NCBI GenBank assembly: GCA_947628425.1
Contig: CANQZV010000009.1
Location: 1-33,310 of the forward strand
From: an uncultured Clostridia bacterium
GTDB lineage: Bacteria; Bacillota; Clostridia; TANB77; CAG-508
Length of the DNA stretch: 33,310 nt
Direction: 5' to 3'
Position numbers and translations under genes: made by a program. Shown in pieces: positions 8,760-16,831 of the stretch; within the stretch, counting starts at the first letter, position 1, and each line of letters opens with the position of its first letter. Below the pieces are notes generated by a model that had not been told where the DNA came from, ran no database searches, and was given only the letters and a program-made list of their open reading frames with translations.

Positions 8760-8788
8760 ATTATAACATAAATTACCATTTTTGTAAA
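8760..8788 (-). promoter_or_regulatory. Sigma-A promoter of the SSB-like gene
   Basis: Minus strand TTTACA (8788-8783), 17 bases, TATAAT (8765-8760). The chosen start codon is about 140 bases downstream, giving an unusually long untranslated leader in which I see no known riboswitch. Confidence 0.7.
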
Positions 8789-8882
8789 TTATGTGTAGTT
8801 TATTGAGATAATTTAGGTTCAGAATTATCTAATTTCTTTTCATTATTAAATAATAATTTTTCAATATTATTAATTTATCTTA

Positions 8883-9061
8883 TTAATCATTATTGCTTTT
8901 TAAATTATTATAAAAATTTTTCTTATATTCTTTTATCCAATTCTTTGTATTCCCTTTATACCATTCTTCTTCAACTGGGTATTCGTCAAATGCTTCTTTT
9001 ACATCTTTAACTTTGCCATATTTATATGAAATTTTAAAAAATCACTCATTTCTTTCTTCAT
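8883..9061 (-). pseudogene. Small frameshifted gene (about 59 residues if repaired)
   Basis: An ATG at 9061 behind AAAGGGAA starts MKKEMSDFLKF and then stops early. Adding one T to the six-T run around 9041-9046 joins it to an open frame reading SYKYGKVKDVKEAF, then DEYPVEEEWYKGNTKNWIKE, ending with TAA at 8883. I do not recognise the protein: acidic, no membrane segment, with a Tyr/Trp-rich core. It starts 25 bases after the LOG gene, so it was the last gene of the lysS unit. A sequencing error in a homopolymer explains it equally well. Confidence 0.5.
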
Positions 9062-9085
9062 TAAAATTCCCTTTACATAAATGGA

Positions 9086-9652
9086 TTAATCTCTGCTATA
9101 ATCTAATGTATCTTTTGACTTATATTTGTTTAATAAATCCATAACTGTTCTATAATCACTTACAATATTATAACTAAATCTTACACTTTGAAGAGTAAAT
9201 TTTTTTGCATAAACTTTGTCTAGCATTGTAAATATTTCGTTAAAGAATTCTGTTTCATTATATATAATAATTGGTTTATCAAATTCTTTACTTCTTTTCA
9301 TTTCGATAGCAGTAATTAACTCATATAAAGTACCAATTTCTCCTGGTAAAAACAATAACATATCTGAATTGCTTATAAGTGCACTTGTTCTATCATTGAC
9401 ATTTTGAGTTAAAATTTCTGTATTACATTCTAAATTTTTAAAATCTTCCTTATATATTTCAGGTGCTATTCCTATAACTTTTCGATTGTATTTCTTTGCT
9501 ATTCTATAAGCAATTCCCATTATGCCACTATCCATTGCTCCAAAGACTAAATCATTATCTTGTTTAAATATATGTTCTAGTAATATTTTTGAACTTTCTA
9601 AATATTTTTCATCAATATCATTTGATGATGAGCAACATACTGCAATTTTCAT
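9086..9652 (-). CDS. LOG-family protein (Rossmann-fold nucleotide-binding, lysine-decarboxylase-like)
   Basis: 188 residues of the LOG/YvdD family, whose characterised members hydrolyse nucleoside monophosphates between the base and ribose phosphate. The opening strand MKIAVCCSSS is typical. The signature normally written PGGxGTxxE appears as PGEIGTLYE at 103-111, and the usual glycine-rich GGGxxGLMG appears as GAMDSGIMG at 38-46. Two glycine positions are therefore altered while the Glu and the GT are kept. The gene lies 36 bases downstream of lysS on the same strand. The family assignment is good; enzymatic activity is uncertain because of the substitutions. Confidence 0.85.
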   Translation of the reverse strand: MKIAVCCSSSNDIDEKYLESSKILLEHIFKQDNDLVFGAMDSGIMGIAYRIAKKYNRKVIGIAPEIYKEDFKNLECNTEILTQNVNDRTSALISNSDMLLFLPGEIGTLYELITAIEMKRSKEFDKPIIIYNETEFFNEIFTMLDKVYAKKFTLQSVRFSYNIVSDYRTVMDLLNKYKSKDTLDYSRD

Positions 9653-9688
9653 AAATGGACTCCTTTCATTCTTTATGCATTTAAAATT

Positions 9689-11185
9689 CTATGTCAAAGG
9701 TTTCATTGTTGGGAAAAATAGTACATCTCTAATAGATGCTGAATTTGTTAATAACATTACTAATCTATCTATTCCTATTCCTAGACCTCCTGTTGGTGGT
9801 AATCCTATTTCTAATGCATTAACAAAATCTTCATCCATTCCACCAGCTTCTTCATCTCCTTTTTCTTTTGCCTCTACTTGTTTTATAAATCTTTCATACT
9901 GATCTATTGGATCATTTAATTCAGAATATGCATTTCCATATTCTCTTCCACCTATAAATAATTCAAATCTTTCTACTAATTCAGGTGTATCTTTTTTTCT
10001 TTTTGTAAGAGGTGAAATTTCTACTGGATAATCTATAACAAATGTTGGTTGAATTAATGTTTCTTCTACAAAATTTTCAAAAAATTCATTAATAATATGT
10101 CCTCGTGTATTTTTTATTTCTTCATATTCAACGCCTTTTTCTTTTGCTATTTTTTGCGCTTCTTCATCTGTTTTTATAGTATTAAAATCAATTCCAGTTA
10201 CATCTTTTATACTATCTATCATTGATATTCTTTTCCATGATGGTGCTAAATCAATTTCTGTACCTTGATAATTAATTTTTGTTGTTCCTAAAACATTTTT
10301 AGCAACAGTTGAAATTAGTTGCTCAGCTATATTCATCATATCGTTGTAATCTTCATATGCTGAATACAATTCCATATTTGTAAATTCTGGATTATGTTTA
10401 ATATCCATACCTTCATTTCTAAAATTTTTACCAATTTCAAAAACTTTATCAAATCCACCAACGATTAATCTTTTCAAATTTAATTCAGGTGCAATTCTTA
10501 AAAACATTTGTATATCTAATGTATTATGATGAGTAATAAATGGTCTTGCAGCATCACCTGTTGCAACTGTTGTAAGCATAGGAGTCTCAACTTCCATATA
10601 TCCATTTTTATCCATAAAGTTTCTTATTTCTTTTATAATTTTGCTTCTAATAATAAAAGTATCTCTTACTTCTGGATTAACAATTAAATCAACATATCTT
10701 TGTCTATATCGTAAATCCATGTCTTTTAAACCATGGAATTTCTCAGGAAGTGGTCTTAAAGATTTTGAGAGTAATTTAACTTCTTTCGCATGTATAGATA
10801 TTTCTTCTGTTCTTGTTTTGAACACAAAACCTTTAATACCTATAATATCTCCAATATCATAAGTTTTAAATAATTTATAACTTTCCTCTCCCAAATCATT
10901 TATACTAACATAACTTTGAATTTTTCCTTGACTATCCTGAATTGTGCAGAATGAAGCTTTTCCCATAATTCTTTTTGCAATTATTCTACCTGCTACACTA
11001 ACATCTTTTTGTTCGTATTCTTCATAGTTATCTTTTATTTGTTTACTATAATTCTTAATATCATATTTTGTAACTTCAAAAGGATTTTTTCCATTTTTTT
11101 GTAGTTCATCTAACTTTTCTTTTCTAATAGCTATTAAATGGTTTTCATCCATTTCTAATTCTTCATTATTATTTTCATTGTTCAT
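9689..11185 (-). CDS. lysS: Lysyl-tRNA synthetase, class II
   Basis: Charges tRNA-Lys with lysine. It has 498 residues from the ATG chosen here, which is preceded by GAGGAGA; an upstream in-frame ATG would place that ribosome binding site inside the coding region. The N-terminal anticodon-binding OB fold ([20 protein letters not shown]) is followed by the class II catalytic core: motif 2 [20 protein letters not shown] and motif 3 [11 protein letters not shown] near the C-terminus. Full length, no internal damage. It is transcribed from a TTTACT-17-TATAAT promoter and is probably followed in the same transcript by the LOG gene and the small broken gene. No T-box is visible in the short leader. 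Confidence 0.97.
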   Translation of the reverse strand: MNNENNNEELEMDENHLIAIRKEKLDELQKNGKNPFEVTKYDIKNYSKQIKDNYEEYEQKDVSVAGRIIAKRIMGKASFCTIQDSQGKIQSYVSINDLGEESYKLFKTYDIGDIIGIKGFVFKTRTEEISIHAKEVKLLSKSLRPLPEKFHGLKDMDLRYRQRYVDLIVNPEVRDTFIIRSKIIKEIRNFMDKNGYMEVETPMLTTVATGDAARPFITHHNTLDIQMFLRIAPELNLKRLIVGGFDKVFEIGKNFRNEGMDIKHNPEFTNMELYSAYEDYNDMMNIAEQLISTVAKNVLGTTKINYQGTEIDLAPSWKRISMIDSIKDVTGIDFNTIKTDEEAQKIAKEKGVEYEEIKNTRGHIINEFFENFVEETLIQPTFVIDYPVEISPLTKRKKDTPELVERFELFIGGREYGNAYSELNDPIDQYERFIKQVEAKEKGDEEAGGMDEDFVNALEIGLPPTGGLGIGIDRLVMLLTNSASIRDVLFFPTMKPLT

Positions 11186-11217
11186 ATAACATCTTCTCCT
11201 CATTAAAATATAATTGT

Positions 11218-11246
11218 ATTATACAATAAAATTATAATAAAGTAAA
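11218..11246 (-). promoter_or_regulatory. Sigma-A promoter of lysS
   Basis: Minus strand TTTACT (11246-11241), 17 bases, TATAAT (11223-11218). The start codon is about 33 bases downstream of the -10 box, leaving no room for a T-box or other long leader. Confidence 0.7.
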
Positions 11247-11267
11247 GAAAATTTAGGTTTTAAGCAA

Positions 11268-11294
11268 AAAAGGTGAAACTTAGTTTCACCTTTT
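11268..11294 (-). terminator. Rho-independent terminator of rho
   Basis: AAAAGGTGAAAC (11268-11279) and GTTTCACCTTTT (11283-11294) pair perfectly around a three-base loop. On the minus strand a run of T follows. It lies nine bases after the rho stop codon. Confidence 0.9.
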
Positions 11295-11302
11295 CATTAT
11301 AT

Positions 11303-12592
11303 CTATTTTAAAACATTTTTCATTTTATCTAAAAATTCTTCATTACTCTTTGTAGTAACAAGCTGCTCTATTAATTGTTCTGTTATTTCAGCAGTATTCA
11401 TATTAGACATTGCTTTTCTTATCATATATACTATTTCTTGTTCTTTTTGAGATAATAATAAATCTTCTCTTCTAGTTCCTGATTTATTAATATCTATTGC
11501 TGGAAAAATACGCTTTTCTGATAATTTTCTGTCTAAATGCACCTCCATATTTCCTGTTCCTTTAAATTCTTCAAATATTACATCATCCATTCTGCTTCCT
11601 GTATCTATTAATGCAGTAGCTAAAATAGTTAAACTTCCTCCATTTTCAATGTTTCTTGCTGCACCAAAGAATTTTTTAGGTTTATGTAATGCACTTGGGT
11701 CTAAACCTCCAGACAATGTTCTTCCTGAAGCAGGTATTACAAGATTATAAGCTCTTGCAAGTCTAGTAATACTATCTAATAAAATTACTACATCTTTATT
11801 TTGTTCTGTAAGTCTTTTTGCTCTTTCTAATACCATTTCTGCAACCTTAACATGATGCTCTGGCAATTCATCAAATGTTGAGTATATAACTGTTCCATTT
11901 ATTGACCTTTTCATATCTGTTACTTCCTCTGGTCTTTCATCTATTAATAAAACAATTAATTCAACATCAGGATTGTTGGTAGTAATGCTATTTGCTATTT
12001 TCTTTAATAAAGTTGTTTTACCTACTTTAGGCTGAGCAACTATCATACCTCTTTGTCCTTTTCCTACTGGTGACATTAAATCTATAATTCTCATTGCATA
12101 TTCAGTTGGCTCTGTTTCTAATTTTAATCTTTCATTAGGGTAAATTGGAATTAAATCATCGAAGTTTTTACGTCTATATGCATTCTCTGGAGATTGTCCA
12201 TTTACCTCTCCAACAAATATTAATGCAGGAAATTTTTCTTCTTCCTTTGGGCTTCTTGCAATTCCTTTAATCATATCTCCTGTATTTAGTCTAAATCGTT
12301 TTATTTGAATTGGAGAAATATAAACATCTTTTTGTGTTGGTAAATAGTTTTCTCCTCTTAAAAAGCCATACCCATCTGGCAATACTTCTAAAATTCCCTC
12401 TATTATTGTATCATCTTCATTTGTAACTTTATATCTTTCTGTTTCTTCATGTATTTCTTGCGTTGTTTCTTTTATTTCTTCAGATAAGATATTAATTAAT
12501 TCTTCTTTTTTTAGTTTTGATATATTTTTAATTCCTTTTTCTTTTGCAAGTTCTTTTAGCTCAGACAAGCTATAATTTTCTATCTCGTTCAT
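11303..12592 (-). CDS. rho: Transcription termination factor Rho
   Basis: Hexameric RNA-dependent ATPase that ends transcription. In its 429 residues the Rho_N SAP-like helices come first ([14 protein letters not shown]), then the cold-shock-type RNA-binding domain with [15 protein letters not shown] near 65-79, then the RecA-like ATPase with Walker [13 protein letters not shown] (187-198) and Walker [17 protein letters not shown] (about 268-283). AGGAGG precedes the ATG. The gene stands alone between two strong intrinsic terminators. Confidence 0.98.
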   Translation of the reverse strand: MNEIENYSLSELKELAKEKGIKNISKLKKEELINILSEEIKETTQEIHEETERYKVTNEDDTIIEGILEVLPDGYGFLRGENYLPTQKDVYISPIQIKRFRLNTGDMIKGIARSPKEEEKFPALIFVGEVNGQSPENAYRRKNFDDLIPIYPNERLKLETEPTEYAMRIIDLMSPVGKGQRGMIVAQPKVGKTTLLKKIANSITTNNPDVELIVLLIDERPEEVTDMKRSINGTVIYSTFDELPEHHVKVAEMVLERAKRLTEQNKDVVILLDSITRLARAYNLVIPASGRTLSGGLDPSALHKPKKFFGAARNIENGGSLTILATALIDTGSRMDDVIFEEFKGTGNMEVHLDRKLSEKRIFPAIDINKSGTRREDLLLSQKEQEIVYMIRKAMSNMNTAEITEQLIEQLVTTKSNEEFLDKMKNVLK

Positions 12593-12694
12593 AATTTTCC
12601 TCCTAATTTAATTTTATTTATTATATGGGATATTAAAAAGACTAAAACACATATTTTAAAGAAATGTTATACAAAAATATAAATTTTATATAAA

Positions 12695-12734
12695 AGATAA
12701 AGAAAAAATATACAAATATATTTTTTCTTTATCT
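12695..12734 (-). terminator. Terminator overlapping the divIC stop codon
   Basis: AGATAAAGAAAAAATATA (12695-12712) pairs with its exact complement at 12717-12734 around a four-base loop. On the minus strand it is followed by TTTTATATAAAATTT. The right arm contains the last codons and stop of divIC. It separates the yabP-yabQ-divIC unit from rho. Confidence 0.75.
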
Positions 12735-13010
12735 GTTGATATCAACATATACTCGTTCATCTTTTGAATACATATTTAATTTTTCTCTCGCTATTTTTTC
12801 TATATATTCTTCTGAATTTAAATTATTTTTTTCTAAATTTAAGGATTTATTATATGATTGTGCATCTTCTATTTTTGCTTCATAATACTTTTGTTGATTG
12901 TTATATGAGTTAATTGTTTTTTGTTGGTTAATTATTATAACAAATACATATATTATAAGTATAATAAAACATACCTTTTTTATAAAATTATTTTTTAAAA
13001 AATTCTTCAT
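12729..13010 (-). CDS. divIC: Septum formation initiator, DivIC/FtsB family
   Basis: 93-residue bitopic cell-division protein that would join FtsL and DivIB at the septum. It has a short basic N-terminus, one membrane segment near residues 12-27 (VCFIILIIYVFVIII), then a polar coiled coil (about 30-65) and the conserved tail EEYIEKIAREKLNMYSKDERVYVD. The order yabP-yabQ-divIC matches the classical sporulation/division cluster of Bacillus and Clostridia, which supports DivIC rather than FtsL. A terminator hairpin overlaps its stop codon. Confidence 0.92.
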   Translation of the reverse strand: MKNFLKNNFIKKVCFIILIIYVFVIIINQQKTINSYNNQQKYYEAKIEDAQSYNKSLNLEKNNLNSEEYIEKIAREKLNMYSKDERVYVDINR

Positions 13011-13085
13011 AAGTAAATCACTTTCACCACTAAAATTCTATACTTTTAACAAATAACATATATATATTATTTTCTACAAATTATA

Positions 13086-13592
13086 CTAAACTCCTTCTTT
13101 TTTATCATTTTTTTTGTTTAATATTTTTAATTTTTTTGTTTTATTGTTTATTATTTTAAAAATTTTTCTAAAATTAATAAAAATAAAAGATATAGGTCTA
13201 AATAATGCTTTTTTTAATAAAATTATAACATATTTGATAGGTTTTATGATTATATGTAATATTTTGTAAATTGTATTTTTTATTAAATTAATAATAAAAA
13301 CATTTAATTTTATAAAATATTTACTAATGAATAGCATATAAAGTATAATTCCTATTATTATTCCGATAAAAATATAAACTCTTAACTCACCGTTATTAAA
13401 TGTAAATATAGAAAATAAAATTATTAAACCTGTTATAATCCAAAAGATTGCATCTTCAATATATGTAATAATATCTGGTGTTTTAAAGGTTTTTCTCAAA
13501 ACTCTGAATATATCAAATATAATACTAATAATTATACCAATTATTGTATATATAAAAAAAGATAAAAGTTGTTCAATATTATTTGTATACAT
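13086..13592 (-). CDS. yabQ: Spore cortex biosynthesis protein YabQ
   Basis: 168-residue polytopic membrane protein. The N-terminal half has about three hydrophobic segments (near 8-27, 46-62, 68-92) with the family's FDIFRVLRKTFKTP after the first; the C-terminal part is basic and ends in a Lys/Asn-rich tail. In B. subtilis YabQ sits in the outer forespore membrane and is needed for cortex synthesis; that role is inferred from family and context. It starts 10 bases after yabP and is followed by divIC. Confidence 0.88.
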   Translation of the reverse strand: MYTNNIEQLLSFFIYTIIGIIISIIFDIFRVLRKTFKTPDIITYIEDAIFWIITGLIILFSIFTFNNGELRVYIFIGIIIGIILYMLFISKYFIKLNVFIINLIKNTIYKILHIIIKPIKYVIILLKKALFRPISFIFINFRKIFKIINNKTKKLKILNKKNDKKEGV

Positions 13593-13602
13593 TTAAAATC
13601 AC

Positions 13603-13899
13603 CTATTTAAAAATTTTACTTAGCAATCCTTCACCCTTTTTTTCTAAATCTTTTTGACTATAAGATAATGAACAAATATCTCCTTCTATAATAACATCTG
13701 AAGTATCTATACTAAGCTTATTAATTCTTAAATTTTCTCCTTTAATTGTTAGTAAACCTAAATCAGTTTCTACTATTACAATTTGATCATCGAAACTTAA
13801 TACATCTAGTACTCCAGATATACTTAATTTATTTCTATTTTCTAACACCAAATTTTGAATTACATTTGTATTCATTAACTTTCTTTCTTCTATTGTCAT
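13603..13899 (-). CDS. yabP: Sporulation protein YabP
   Basis: 98-residue all-beta protein of the YabP/YqfC family, produced in the mother cell and linked to coat or cortex assembly. Recognisable features are NRNKLSISGVLDVLSFDDQ, then ETDLGLLTIKGENLRINKL. GGAGG lies upstream of the chosen ATG. It is the first gene of yabP-yabQ-divIC. I could not identify a convincing sigma-E promoter in the AT-rich stretch upstream. Confidence 0.9.
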   Translation of the reverse strand: MTIEERKLMNTNVIQNLVLENRNKLSISGVLDVLSFDDQIVIVETDLGLLTIKGENLRINKLSIDTSDVIIEGDICSLSYSQKDLEKKGEGLLSKIFK

Positions 13900-13968
13900 T
13901 TCATAATCCTCCTTTAGTAAATTATATTATATAAAATATATATTCACTTTTTTTGTAAAATATAACTA

Positions 13969-14003
13969 AAAACCAGAGTATTTTTAAATTTAACTCTGGT
14001 TTT
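13969..14003 (-). terminator. Rho-independent terminator after the aspartokinase gene
   Basis: AAAACCAGAGT (13969-13979) and ACTCTGGTTTT (13993-14003) form an 11-bp stem with a U-rich 3' side on the minus strand. It begins about 25 bases after the aspartokinase stop codon. Confidence 0.85.
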
Positions 14004-14027
14004 ATGTTTATTATTAAATGTATAATA

Positions 14028-14778
14028 TTAATTATTTTTATTATACTTATCTCCTACAAAAGTTCCTGTTGCATTTTCTTCAAAACTAGATTTTACATAA
14101 ATAGGTACATGAAATTTTTTACCTATTTCTATACATTTATTATGCAAAACCTTTGCTCCTGAATTTGATAATTTTAACATGTTATCATAACTGATATAAT
14201 CAAATTTACAAGCATCTTTATTTGTTCTGGGATCTGTATCATATACACCATCTACATCTGTATATATGTCGCATTGCTCTGCATTCAATGTAGCTGCTAA
14301 TGCAACAGCTGTAGTGTCTGATCCACCACGACCCAATGTAGTGATATCATTATTTTTATTAATTCCTTGAAATCCAGCTACAATAACAATTTTATCATTT
14401 TGTAATTCTTCTAAAATTCTGTTAATATTAATGCTAATAATATCTGCATTATTAGATATATTATTTGTTTTAATAGGTATTTGCCAACCTGTTAATGAAA
14501 TTGCTTTATATCCTAATTTATTTAAACACATAACAAGTTTTGAAATAGTTATTTGTTCTCCTATAGATAATAACATGTCTAATTCTCTTAAATTAGGATT
14601 ATTATCAATTTCTAAAGCTTCTTTTAATAAATTATCTGTAGTATTTCCGTTGTGCTGAAACAACAACAACAACTTTTTTGTTTTTATTATATTCTTTTAT
14701 AATGTATTTACATACATTATAAAGTCTGCTAGTATCTGCAACTGAACTTCCACCGAATTTTTGTACAATAATGCTCAT
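14028..14778 (-). pseudogene. lysC: Aspartokinase, frameshifted and without ACT domains
   Basis: Aspartokinase phosphorylates aspartate, the first step towards lysine, threonine, methionine and diaminopimelate. The start MSIIVQKFGGSSVADTSR (ATG at 14778, ribosome binding site AGAGGTG) runs to VVVVVSAQ; the frame then shifts. One extra base around 14649-14652 separates it from GNTTDNLLKEALEID, which continues with LGRGGSDTTAVALAA and DVDGVYDTDPR to VPIYVKSSF. Removing that base gives about 249 residues, only the catalytic domain. The two C-terminal ACT domains of normal aspartokinases (about 150 residues) are missing, and a terminator follows directly. So it is a decaying gene, or a short enzyme carrying a sequencing error. 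No properly phased slippery heptamer supports programmed shifting. Confidence 0.8.
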
Positions 14779-15164
14779 TATAAAGCACCTCTTTATATAA
14801 TATAGAACAAACAAGAAAATATTTGGTTTTTCTTTAATCTGTTCACGCCTAATTTGAATTTTTAACAATAATAAGTAGATAAATTTCAAAGGGCAAGCGA
14901 TTGTTGTTTTATATATAATTTTAAAATATTACATTTTATTATATAAATATAACATATTTTAATTATTATCGCTATAATATATTATATGAAAATAATTTAG
15001 TACTGTGTGTAAGAAATATGCATATTAATATACTATCTTTTTTGCGTGTTCTTAAATCATCTATATAATTTATTAAAAATAACTTTTTAAATAAATATCA
15101 TAACTTTTTTGTGTTAAAATATATTTTTTTATTAATTTTTCTTTCTAGATAAAATAAACTCAAA
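14779..15164. other. AT-rich intergenic stretch, nothing recognisable
   Basis: Between the aspartokinase start and the terminator of the pilin-like gene I see no credible reading frame, no RNA gene and no lysine riboswitch, although a riboswitch might be expected before lysC. The first 30 bases upstream of lysC contain only the ribosome binding site and poor -10-like boxes. Confidence 0.5.
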
Positions 15165-15228
15165 AAATACCTCAAACTATTTATTTTTAACCTTATTTTA
15201 TCATAAGGGTATTAGTTTGAGGTTATTT
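15165..15228 (-). terminator. Terminator of the pilin-like surface protein gene
   Basis: ACCTCAAACTA (15169-15179) pairs with TAGTTTGAGGT (15213-15223). Flanking A and T runs extend the stem and an inner CCTTAT/ATAAGG stem (15191-15196 with 15203-15208) nests inside. It is read on the minus strand, about 50 bases after the stop codon. Confidence 0.75.
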
Positions 15229-15279
15229 GTTTTATTAGTTTTCAAACAAACTATTGTACATAAAATTATTTTTTTATAA

Positions 15280-16641
15280 TTATTCAACTAATTTTATTTC
15301 AAATTTTTCTATTATTTCATTTAACATTTCATCTGTTATTGTCTGTTCATCTTTTTGTTTGAAATTAAATACTATATTTTTAACTCCAGTAATTGTTGAT
15401 GTTTGGCTGGTATAATCTATTCCTCCCAAGTTATTCATATCTAAATCAAGAATAATATAACCATAAACATAGTTTGAATTGTTCAATTGAATTGAATATG
15501 TTTTTTCTGGATTAAGTTGTATTATATCATCACATCTAGCCCTGGCACCGTTATATCCATCTGAATTTACTACATCTTCTTTACTATACCAGTTTGAACC
15601 TTTTATTATTTCATATCCTACTATTTTATTATTTTGCAAATATGTTTTAAAAGTTATATGGTCTGTTCCACAACCGGTAAACATGCTAGCATTATCAGTA
15701 ACTTTATCTGTTTTCCACATACCTCTTTTACCATAAATTATTTTTAAATCATTACATTGGCAAAACATCATATTCATATTTTCTACATTACTTGTATTAA
15801 AATTGCTTAAATCTAATTCTGTTAATTTAGAGCATAAATTAAACATTGAACTCATATTTACTACATTATTAGTATTAAAATTACTTAAATCTAATTTTGT
15901 TAAACCATCACAGCATTGAAACATGTTTGACATGTTAGTTACATTAATTGTGTTAAAGTTACTTAAATCTAAACTAGTAAGACCCTTACAAGCAAAGAAC
16001 ATACAACTCATATTCGTTACATTACTTGTATTTAAATTTTCTATATTCTCAATGTTTAGTAAATTTGTACATCCATAAAACCAATATTTTGTATTTATAG
16101 GAACAATTTTATTAACAAAAATAACTGTTAATCCTTTTCCCCACCATGGTATTTGTGGTGGCATATTTGCATCTAATCCTTTTATATTTCCATAACTTTT
16201 TTCTACTTCTTTTCCTTCTATTGTTTCTTCATTATTACTAAAAGCAAGTGTTCCATCTTTATATAGTGTTACATATATATCTGTTAGCTCTGCTTTTTCT
16301 TGTCTTTCAATTTTATTTTCTTTTAAAGTATATGTATTTTGTGTATCTTCAAATGTTATTGTCCAATTTTCTTCATTTCCTGATACTTTTGCTCCATCTA
16401 TTGTTAAATCTAAATTTTCTTTTCCTTGCACTTTTGCTATTTGATAGTTTTGATAAGCTAATGATATTTTATCTTTTTCTTCTGAAATTTTATATTCATT
16501 TGTTGCAGTTTTTACTTTATTTAAAATACCACCATTTATTACTAAATTAATACTTACCATTGCTAGTATTAATAATATTATTATTGTTATTATTAGAGCA
16601 ATAAGTGTAATTCCTTTTTTATTTTTAAAGATATATTTCAT
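15280..16641 (-). CDS. Prepilin-leader surface protein with BspA/DUF285 repeats
   Basis: 453 residues. The N-terminus is a type IV prepilin signal: a basic start, Gly10, then ITLIALIITIIILLILAMVS; a prepilin peptidase would cut after Gly10. The usual Glu at mature position 5 is Ala. After an alpha-helical spine and an insert come four repeats of 26 residues (about 204-307), each of the form NTxNVxNMSxMFxxCxxLtxLDLSNF, the DUF285 repeat of BspA-like surface proteins. The C-terminal part (about 310-453) is an unrecognised beta-rich domain. Secretion or pilus-surface display and adhesion are the likely role. It starts behind AAAGGAGAAG, has its own promoter and a structured leader, and no other pilus genes are adjacent. 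Confidence 0.85.
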   Translation of the reverse strand: MKYIFKNKKGITLIALIITIIILLILAMVSINLVINGGILNKVKTATNEYKISEEKDKISLAYQNYQIAKVQGKENLDLTIDGAKVSGNEENWTITFEDTQNTYTLKENKIERQEKAELTDIYVTLYKDGTLAFSNNEETIEGKEVEKSYGNIKGLDANMPPQIPWWGKGLTVIFVNKIVPINTKYWFYGCTNLLNIENIENLNTSNVTNMSCMFFACKGLTSLDLSNFNTINVTNMSNMFQCCDGLTKLDLSNFNTNNVVNMSSMFNLCSKLTELDLSNFNTSNVENMNMMFCQCNDLKIIYGKRGMWKTDKVTDNASMFTGCGTDHITFKTYLQNNKIVGYEIIKGSNWYSKEDVVNSDGYNGARARCDDIIQLNPEKTYSIQLNNSNYVYGYIILDLDMNNLGGIDYTSQTSTITGVKNIVFNFKQKDEQTITDEMLNEIIEKFEIKLVE

Positions 16642-16723
16642 ATTTTCTTCTCCTTTGTTTTTAATTTAATATTTTCTTTTGTATTTAAAGAATTTTGAAC
16701 GCATACTATACAATTTTTTTGTT

Positions 16724-16749
16724 GAGGGTCACCCAGGCATGCGACCCTC
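16724..16749 (-). promoter_or_regulatory. GC-rich hairpin in the leader of the pilin-like gene
   Basis: GAGGGTC and GACCCTC enclose a 12-base loop containing GCATGC. It starts about 20 bases after the predicted transcription start and 80 bases before the start codon. There is no U tract on the minus strand, so it is not an ordinary terminator. Its GC content stands out sharply from the flanks. I could not match it to a known riboswitch, including the c-di-GMP classes. Confidence 0.5.
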
Positions 16750-16775
16750 TAATATTTCATATTTTTATAAAATTT

Positions 16776-16804
16776 ATTTTATATATAATATTTTTATTTG
16801 TCAA
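16776..16804 (-). promoter_or_regulatory. Sigma-A promoter of the pilin-like gene
   Basis: Minus strand TTGACA (16804-16799), 17 bases, TAAAAT (16781-16776). The predicted transcript has a leader of about 128 bases that includes the GC-rich hairpin. Confidence 0.8.
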
Positions 16805-16831
16805 GTTATTTTGCTAAATTCTTACATATTT

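Noticed and set aside
8806-8830. AGATAATT/AATTATCT hairpin as a terminator of the LOG unit
   Set aside because: The stem is eight AT pairs with a nine-base loop and no U tract on the minus strand; too weak to call.
2778-9902. Several plus-strand open frames of 60-150 codons opposite known genes
   Set aside because: They mirror conserved minus-strand genes, lack ribosome binding sites and encode low-complexity Leu/Phe/Ser-rich sequence.
14679-14690. A6G run as a programmed frameshift site in lysC
   Set aside because: The run AAAAAAG is not in the X XXY YYZ phase, is about 30 bases before the break, and the required shift is +1 rather than -1.
14632-14889. An 85-residue open frame upstream of and including the aspartokinase start
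   Set aside because: Its first 37 codons have no ribosome binding site; the good start MSIIVQKF at 14778 has AGAGGTG in front and begins the conserved domain.
14779-15164. Lysine riboswitch before lysC or T-box before lysS
   Set aside because: The lysC leader lacks the conserved core of the lysine aptamer, and the lysS promoter leaves only about 30 bases of leader.
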